Assembly (NCBI RefSeq): GCF_022788715.1
Contig: NZ_CP085167.1
Location: 2,043,001-2,107,000, forward strand
Length of the DNA stretch: 64,000 nucleotides
Reading direction: 5' to 3'
DNA from: Sulfitobacter sp. DSM 110093
GTDB taxonomy: Bacteria > Pseudomonadota > Alphaproteobacteria > Rhodobacterales > Rhodobacteraceae
Shown here in pieces: positions 60,040 through 64,000 of this stretch. Each line of letters starts with the position of its first letter. The first letter of the stretch is position 1. The position numbers were made by a program, and so were the translations under genes. A model generated the notes under the pieces. It was not told the origin of the DNA. It saw nothing but the letters and a program-made list of their open reading frames with translations, and did not search any database.

Positions 60040-61995
60040 ATGTCCGACGCCACCGCAAAGACCTATCCGCCATCCGCCGACATGGCCGCCCGCGCCCATG
60101 TGGATGCGCAGACCTACGACAAGATGTACCAAGCATCCGTCACCGACACCGACGGTTTCTGGCGCGAACAGGCGCAGCGGATCGACTGGATCAAACCCTT
60201 CACCCAAGTGCGCGATGTCAACTTTGACCTTGGATCAGTCAGCATCAACTGGTTTGCGGATGGTGAGTTGAACGTCAGCGCAAATTGCATCGACCGCCAT
60301 CTAGAAAAGCGCGGCGATCAGACCGCGATCATCTGGGAGCCAGACAGCCCCGAGGATGACGCCAAACACATCAGCTATCGCGAGTTGCACAGCGCCACCT
60401 GCCGTATGGCCAATGTGCTGCGCGATCTGGGCGTTGATAAAGGCGACCGCGTCATCATCTACATGCCAATGATCCCCGAGGCCGCCTATGCCATGCTGGC
60501 CTGCGCGCGGATCGGCGCGATCCATTCCATCGTTTTCGCGGGGTTCTCCCCGGATGCGCTGGCCGCCCGCGTCAACGGCTGCGAAGCCAAGGTCGTGATC
60601 ACCGCGGATGAGGCCCCGCGCGGCGGCAAGGCCACCCCGCTCAAGGCCAATGCCGACACGGCGTTGGCGCAATGTGATGCCAGCGTTCAATGCCTTGTCG
60701 TACGCCGCACGGGTGGAGACGTCGCGTGGAACGACGCCCGCGACCGCGATTACAACGCGCTGATTAAGGATGCCGCCGACACCTGCGAACCCACCGCAGT
60801 CGGTGCCGAAGACCCGCTCTTCATCCTCTACACCTCCGGCTCCACCGGCCAGCCCAAGGGCGTGGTCCATACCACCGGCGGCTATATCACCTATGCGGCC
60901 CTGACCCATGAGGTGACATTTGATTACCACGACGGCGACGTCTACTGGTGTACGGCAGACGTGGGCTGGGTCACCGGCCACAGCTATATCGTCTATGGCC
61001 CGCTGGCCAATGGTGCCACCACGCTCATGTTCGAAGGCGTGCCCACCTACCCTGACGCCAGCCGCTTCTGGCAGGTCTGCGAAAAGCACAAAGTCACGCA
61101 GTTCTACACTGCCCCCACGGCAATCCGCGCCCTGATGGGGCAAGGCAAGGAATTCGTCACCAAAAGCGATCTGTCGTCGCTGCGCATCCTTGGCACCGTG
61201 GGCGAGCCGATCAATCCCGAGGCGTGGAACTGGTATCACGAAGTGGTCGGCCACGGCCGCTGCCCGATCGTCGATACATGGTGGCAGACCGAGACCGGCG
61301 GCCATCTGATGACCCCTCTGCCCGGCGCCCATGACATGAAGCCCGGCGCGGCGATGAAACCCTTCTTTGGCATCAAGCCGGTGGTGCTGGACCCGACCTC
61401 AGGCAAAGAGATTGAGGGCAACCCCGCCGAGGGCGTGCTTTGCATCGCCGACAGCTGGCCGGGTCAGATGCGCACTGTTTGGGGGGATCATGAACGGTTC
61501 GAGAAAACCTATTTCGCGGATTACCCCGGTTATTACTTCACCGGTGACGGCTGCAAGCGCGATGCCGACGGCGACTATTGGATCACGGGCCGCGTGGATG
61601 ATGTGATCAACGTCTCAGGCCACCGTATGGGCACTGCCGAAGTCGAAAGCGCGCTGGTTGCCCATGACAAAGTGGCCGAAGCCGCCGTGGTCGGCTACCC
61701 GCATGATGTCAAAGGTCAGGGCATCTATTGCTATGTCACCTTGATGAGCGGTGAAGAGCCTTCCGATGATCTGCGCAGCGAACTGCGCAACTGGGTGCGG
61801 CAGGAAATCGGTCCCATCGCCTCGCCCGATCTGATCCAATGGGCGCCCGGCCTGCCGAAAACCCGCTCGGGCAAGATCATGCGCCGTATCCTGCGCAAAA
61901 TCGCCGAAAACGACTATGGCGCATTGGGGGATACATCGACGCTGGCGGATCCGAGCGTTGTGGATGATCTTATCGACAACCGGATGAATCGCTAA
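60040..61995 (+). CDS. acs: Acetyl-CoA synthetase
   Basis: A 651-residue AMP-forming ligase making acetyl-CoA from acetate, ATP and CoA. The P-loop is [11 protein letters not shown], and [32 protein letters not shown] and [36 protein letters not shown] are the adenylation core; landmarks only. The C-terminal [11 protein letters not shown] holds catalytic K612, the residue acetylated in other bacteria. The ATG at 60040 follows GGGAGGAACC; the frame is open 38 codons further without family likeness. Confidence 0.97.
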   Translation: MSDATAKTYPPSADMAARAHVDAQTYDKMYQASVTDTDGFWREQAQRIDWIKPFTQVRDVNFDLGSVSINWFADGELNVSANCIDRHLEKRGDQTAIIWEPDSPEDDAKHISYRELHSATCRMANVLRDLGVDKGDRVIIYMPMIPEAAYAMLACARIGAIHSIVFAGFSPDALAARVNGCEAKVVITADEAPRGGKATPLKANADTALAQCDASVQCLVVRRTGGDVAWNDARDRDYNALIKDAADTCEPTAVGAEDPLFILYTSGSTGQPKGVVHTTGGYITYAALTHEVTFDYHDGDVYWCTADVGWVTGHSYIVYGPLANGATTLMFEGVPTYPDASRFWQVCEKHKVTQFYTAPTAIRALMGQGKEFVTKSDLSSLRILGTVGEPINPEAWNWYHEVVGHGRCPIVDTWWQTETGGHLMTPLPGAHDMKPGAAMKPFFGIKPVVLDPTSGKEIEGNPAEGVLCIADSWPGQMRTVWGDHERFEKTYFADYPGYYFTGDGCKRDADGDYWITGRVDDVINVSGHRMGTAEVESALVAHDKVAEAAVVGYPHDVKGQGIYCYVTLMSGEEPSDDLRSELRNWVRQEIGPIASPDLIQWAPGLPKTRSGKIMRRILRKIAENDYGALGDTSTLADPSVVDDLIDNRMNR

Positions 61996-62001
61996 GGCGT
62001 T

Positions 62002-62037
62002 GCATGGCGCGGGTGGCCGCCCGCCCCCGCGCCGTGC
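62002..62037 (+). repeat. Long GC hairpin downstream of acs
   Basis: GCATGGCGCGGG (62002-62013) pairs with CCCGCGCCGTGC (62026-62037) over 12 positions with a single G-T wobble; the loop is 12 bases. It begins 7 bp after the acs stop and ends 18 bp before the next gene. No T-run; likely a 3'-end stabiliser or weak terminator between acs and the MOSC-like gene. Confidence 0.7.
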
Positions 62038-62055
62038 AGCAAAAGAAAGAGAGAC

Positions 62056-62631
62056 ATGGACCAGATCATCGCCCCACAAACCGCGCGACATGCCACAGCA
62101 GAGGAGTGCGATGCCTCCCTGCCGGAGATTCTCGCCGCGCCGAAAGATGCGGCACCCATCCTTCAGCTATGCTTTCGTCCCGACTACGGCCTGCGACAGT
62201 TTCCAGAGCATCTGGATCTGACCGAGGCCGAAGGCATCCTCGGCGAACGCTGGACCGAAAAGCCTTGGCTCACCCTACCCGACGGGAGCCCAGACCCGCG
62301 CATCCAAGTGTCGATCCTGTCTAAAAGAGTGATGGACCTCTGCTGGCGCGACCGCGACCATACGGTCCACCCCGGCGACACGATGATCGTGGACATGGAT
62401 CTCAGCCATGAGAACCTGCCCGTCGGCACACGGCTACAGGCTGGATCGGCGGTGCTGGAGGTGAGCGACAAGTTCAATAACGGCTGCATCAAATGGCGCG
62501 ACCGCTATGGCCAAGATAGCCTGCGCTGGATCAACCGAAAGGAAAACCGCCCGCATCGGTTGCGCGGTGTCCTGTGCAAAATCGTGCAGGACGGTAGCGT
62601 TCGGGCCGGAGATCAACTTCCCAAGCTGTGA
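62056..62631 (+). CDS. MOSC-like domain protein
   Basis: A 191-residue soluble protein. HPGDTMIVDMDLSHENLPVGTRLQAGSAVLEVSDKFNNGCIKW followed by RLRGVLCKIVQDGSVRAGDQLPKL has the order of MOSC domains (pGtrl-xxG-AvlEVs, a Cys-Trp pair, and a final GVxxxVxxxGxVxxGD), described here as residues about 105-148 and 168-190. MOSC proteins handle molybdopterin or sulfur/nitrogen oxide groups. This branch is divergent, with FNNGCIKW instead of R.PC..., so the assignment is moderate. AGAGAGAC precedes the ATG; bidirectional terminator downstream. Confidence 0.65.
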   Translation: MDQIIAPQTARHATAEECDASLPEILAAPKDAAPILQLCFRPDYGLRQFPEHLDLTEAEGILGERWTEKPWLTLPDGSPDPRIQVSILSKRVMDLCWRDRDHTVHPGDTMIVDMDLSHENLPVGTRLQAGSAVLEVSDKFNNGCIKWRDRYGQDSLRWINRKENRPHRLRGVLCKIVQDGSVRAGDQLPKL

Positions 62632-62649
62632 TATGCGGCAATTAGAAAA

Positions 62650-62680
62650 GGGCCGCCCCAAGGGACGGCCCAGCTCTTTT
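62650..62680. terminator. Bidirectional Rho-independent terminator
   Basis: GGGCCGCCCC (62650-62659) pairs with GGGACGGCCC (62662-62671), one mismatch and a two-base loop. Four T follow on the plus strand after a short gap (62677-62680), and four T follow on the minus strand (AAAA at 62646-62649). It separates two convergent genes. Confidence 0.82.
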
Positions 62681-62697
62681 AAATCTATCGCTCAGGC

Positions 62698-63204
62698 TCA
62701 GCCTTCGACGCGCTGCAGGTTAATTTCACCCACGCCCACGGCAAAGTTCACGCCGGTCTGGGTGTTCACGCTCAGCGGCTGAAGGGCCAGCGTGTTCTCG
62801 GACCCACCCGTCATCAGGTTTGCACCGGCGCCCACACCCACGGTTGCTTCTGCAGAGACACCTTTATAGCTGCCGTTCAGGCCGCCTTCGGAATACTCCT
62901 GCTCGGTCGGGGCCAGCACTAGCCAAGACATTTGGCCGTTCTGGGTTTTGCCGATATCGACACCCCAACGGTTGATCTCACCGACATAGGTCTCATCTTC
63001 GAGCCCATCTTCGATGGGGTTAAAGGTACATGTGAGTTCACGGGTAGAACCAAAGACAAAGCCAGTGCCATCACCCACATCGCAAGACAGCGACCCGATT
63101 TCGGCGTGATCGACTGTCTCATTGTCATCGGCCATCGCGGTCGAGCCAAAGGCGGTGGCGCTCGACAGGGCGGCGCCGAGGGTCAGTTTGGTTGCATTCA
63201 TCAT
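62698..63204 (-). CDS. Exported DUF992 family protein
   Basis: A 168-residue secreted protein. The signal peptide runs to about residue 25 (cleavage after STAMA). The mature part has IGSLSCDVGDGTGFVFGSTRELTCTF, with two Cys that may form a disulfide, EINRWGVDIGKTQNGQMSWLVLAP, SYKGVSAEATVGVGAGANLMTGG and the C-terminal NTQTGVNFAVGVGEINLQ; these are DUF992 landmarks. Predicted small beta-barrel-like periplasmic protein of unknown function. Start at either ATG of an ATGATG pair. Confidence 0.87.
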   Translation of the reverse strand: MMNATKLTLGAALSSATAFGSTAMADDNETVDHAEIGSLSCDVGDGTGFVFGSTRELTCTFNPIEDGLEDETYVGEINRWGVDIGKTQNGQMSWLVLAPTEQEYSEGGLNGSYKGVSAEATVGVGAGANLMTGGSENTLALQPLSVNTQTGVNFAVGVGEINLQRVEG

Positions 63205-63482
63205 TGTCTGTCACTTTCCGGTGCAATCTTGCGCACCTATCTGTTGTGAACGGCATTCGGGTGCCCGGTAGAACGGTACACATCATGCGCCCCGCTCCCT
63301 TCCGACAGCCAGCATCAACGCCACTTGGGCCCTGATGTTGCCTCTCATCGCAGACACAACGCCCGCCCCTGACAAGGGTTCCTTTGAGTTTCGCAAGCGA
63401 CGGATATCCGCGCAGTAAGATGGCGATACGACGCGCCGGCACCGCTGGACAAATCAGCGTCCACATGGCACCGCTTGTCGCT

Positions 63483-64000
63483 ATGAACGATGATCTGATC
63501 CCCTTTTCCCCCGACAGTGGCGATGCCACTGCTCTGCGCCGCGCCTTTGGGCGTTTTGGCACCGGTGTGACTGTGGTCACCGTTAAAACTGCGCAGGGCC
63601 CGATGGGGATGACGGCGAATTCTTTCGCCTCTGTCTCGCTTGATCCGCCTTTGGTGCTGTGGTCGCCTGCGATTTCATCCAAGCGGCACGATAGTTTTAC
63701 CGCAGCGGCGTCATTTTGCATTCACGTGCTTGGCGCGGATCAAGAGGAATTGGCCCAGCGTTTCGCCACACAGGGCCATGACTTTGGCGGGTTCGACTGG
63801 ACCGAGGATGCAGCAGGCGTGCCCACTTTTGCAGGCTGCCTTGCGCGGTTTCACTGCAATACCTACGCGGTGCACGCAGCGGGCGATCATTCGCTGATCT
63901 TGGGCCATGTCCGACAGGCCGCACTGCGCGAGGACGGCGCCGCGGGGTTGATGTTTGACCAAGGCCGTTATGGCCGCTTTACCCCACGCGACGAAGCTTA
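63483..64000 (+). CDS. Flavin reductase family protein (3' end at window edge)
   Basis: About 172 codons are open to the window edge, where the last two bases are TA; the next base would complete a stop (TAA or TAG), so the gene is essentially whole. The protein has the flavin-reductase-like FMN-binding split-barrel fold: RRAFGRFGTGVTVVTVKT, GPMGMTANSFASVSLDPPLVLWSPA, SFCIHVLGADQEELAQRFA and the C-terminal HSLILGHV and YGRFTP, matching HpaC/RutF-type reductases that supply reduced FMN or FAD to monooxygenases. ATG at 63483 is chosen; an in-frame ATG six codons upstream (63465) is possible. No partner oxygenase is in view. Confidence 0.88.
   Translation, partial: MNDDLIPFSPDSGDATALRRAFGRFGTGVTVVTVKTAQGPMGMTANSFASVSLDPPLVLWSPAISSKRHDSFTAAASFCIHVLGADQEELAQRFATQGHDFGGFDWTEDAAGVPTFAGCLARFHCNTYAVHAAGDHSLILGHVRQAALREDGAAGLMFDQGRYGRFTPRDEA

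Noticed and set aside
60301..61332. A 343-codon minus-strand frame inside acs.
   Set aside because: Complement of the acetyl-CoA synthetase coding sequence; no domain likeness and no ribosome site.
1..64000. Search for tRNA, rRNA, CRISPR arrays, insertion sequences, integrases and prophage genes.
   Set aside because: None were recognised by reading; no transposase, recombinase or phage structural motifs were seen in any frame. A covariance-model tRNA/ncRNA scan was not possible here.

Overview
The window is about 64 kb of high-GC chromosomal DNA with the gene content and order of a marine Rhodobacteraceae (Roseobacter group; Sulfitobacter-like by general resemblance). Supporting signs are the yajC-secD-secF...ccmABCDG string, a heterotetrameric sarcosine oxidase, a NavBac-type sodium channel, TRAP and ABC importers, DUF1289 behind ruvX, and alphaproteobacterial Fe-SOD. 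No rRNA, tRNA, CRISPR array, insertion sequence or prophage gene was seen. Most genes are chromosomal core or ordinary accessory metabolism.

Layout. 1-1.5 kb: 3' end of aconitase and a WrbA-like flavoprotein. 1.5-8.3 kb (minus strand): a long run yajC, secD, secF, a TauE-like permease, a Mth938-like protein and ccmA-B-C-D-G, i.e. protein export plus cytochrome c maturation; ccmI lies apart at 29 kb. 8.5-20 kb: serS, a TspO-like membrane protein, the der-bamB-TPR (YfgM-like) outer-membrane/ribosome cluster, a DUF302 protein, a voltage-gated Na+ channel, an Atm1-type ABC exporter and a LysM protein with internal repeats. 20-23 kb: LOG-family enzyme, RarD-type transporter, host-attachment-family protein and sodB, whose last codons are duplicated downstream. 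23.1-28.9 kb: sarcosine oxidase soxB-D-A-G, interrupted by a small Thr-rich membrane protein and a terminator. 29-34.6 kb: ccmI-ruvX-DUF1289, TauE, Bcr/CflA-type MFS, dusA.

34.8-41.4 kb: a two-component system divergent from a four-gene sugar ABC importer that resembles the glucose (Gts) system. 41.4-48.1 kb: a DeoR-family repressor divergent from a six-gene operon encoding an ABC importer of the ferric/phosphonate class followed by a beta-CASP-like metallo-beta-lactamase hydrolase, a histidine phosphatase and a stand-alone polynucleotide-kinase-type 3'-phosphatase. The genes overlap or abut, and the control region carries repeated GAAAAGTTT-like elements. This is the best candidate for an undescribed system: uptake and stepwise dephosphorylation of a phosphodiester compound.

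48.3-55.3 kb: an orphan hybrid histidine kinase and an SbcCD/YhaO-YhaN-like nuclease-ATPase pair. 55.4-64 kb: an AI-2E-type permease, a TRAP transporter (M, Q, P), acetyl-CoA synthetase, a MOSC-like protein, a DUF992 protein and a flavin reductase that runs to the window edge and is probably only one base short of its stop codon.

All assignments are from reading the sequence and recalled family motifs; no database search was run. Start codons were moved from the longest ORF where operon overlaps, Shine-Dalgarno sites or family length argued for it.
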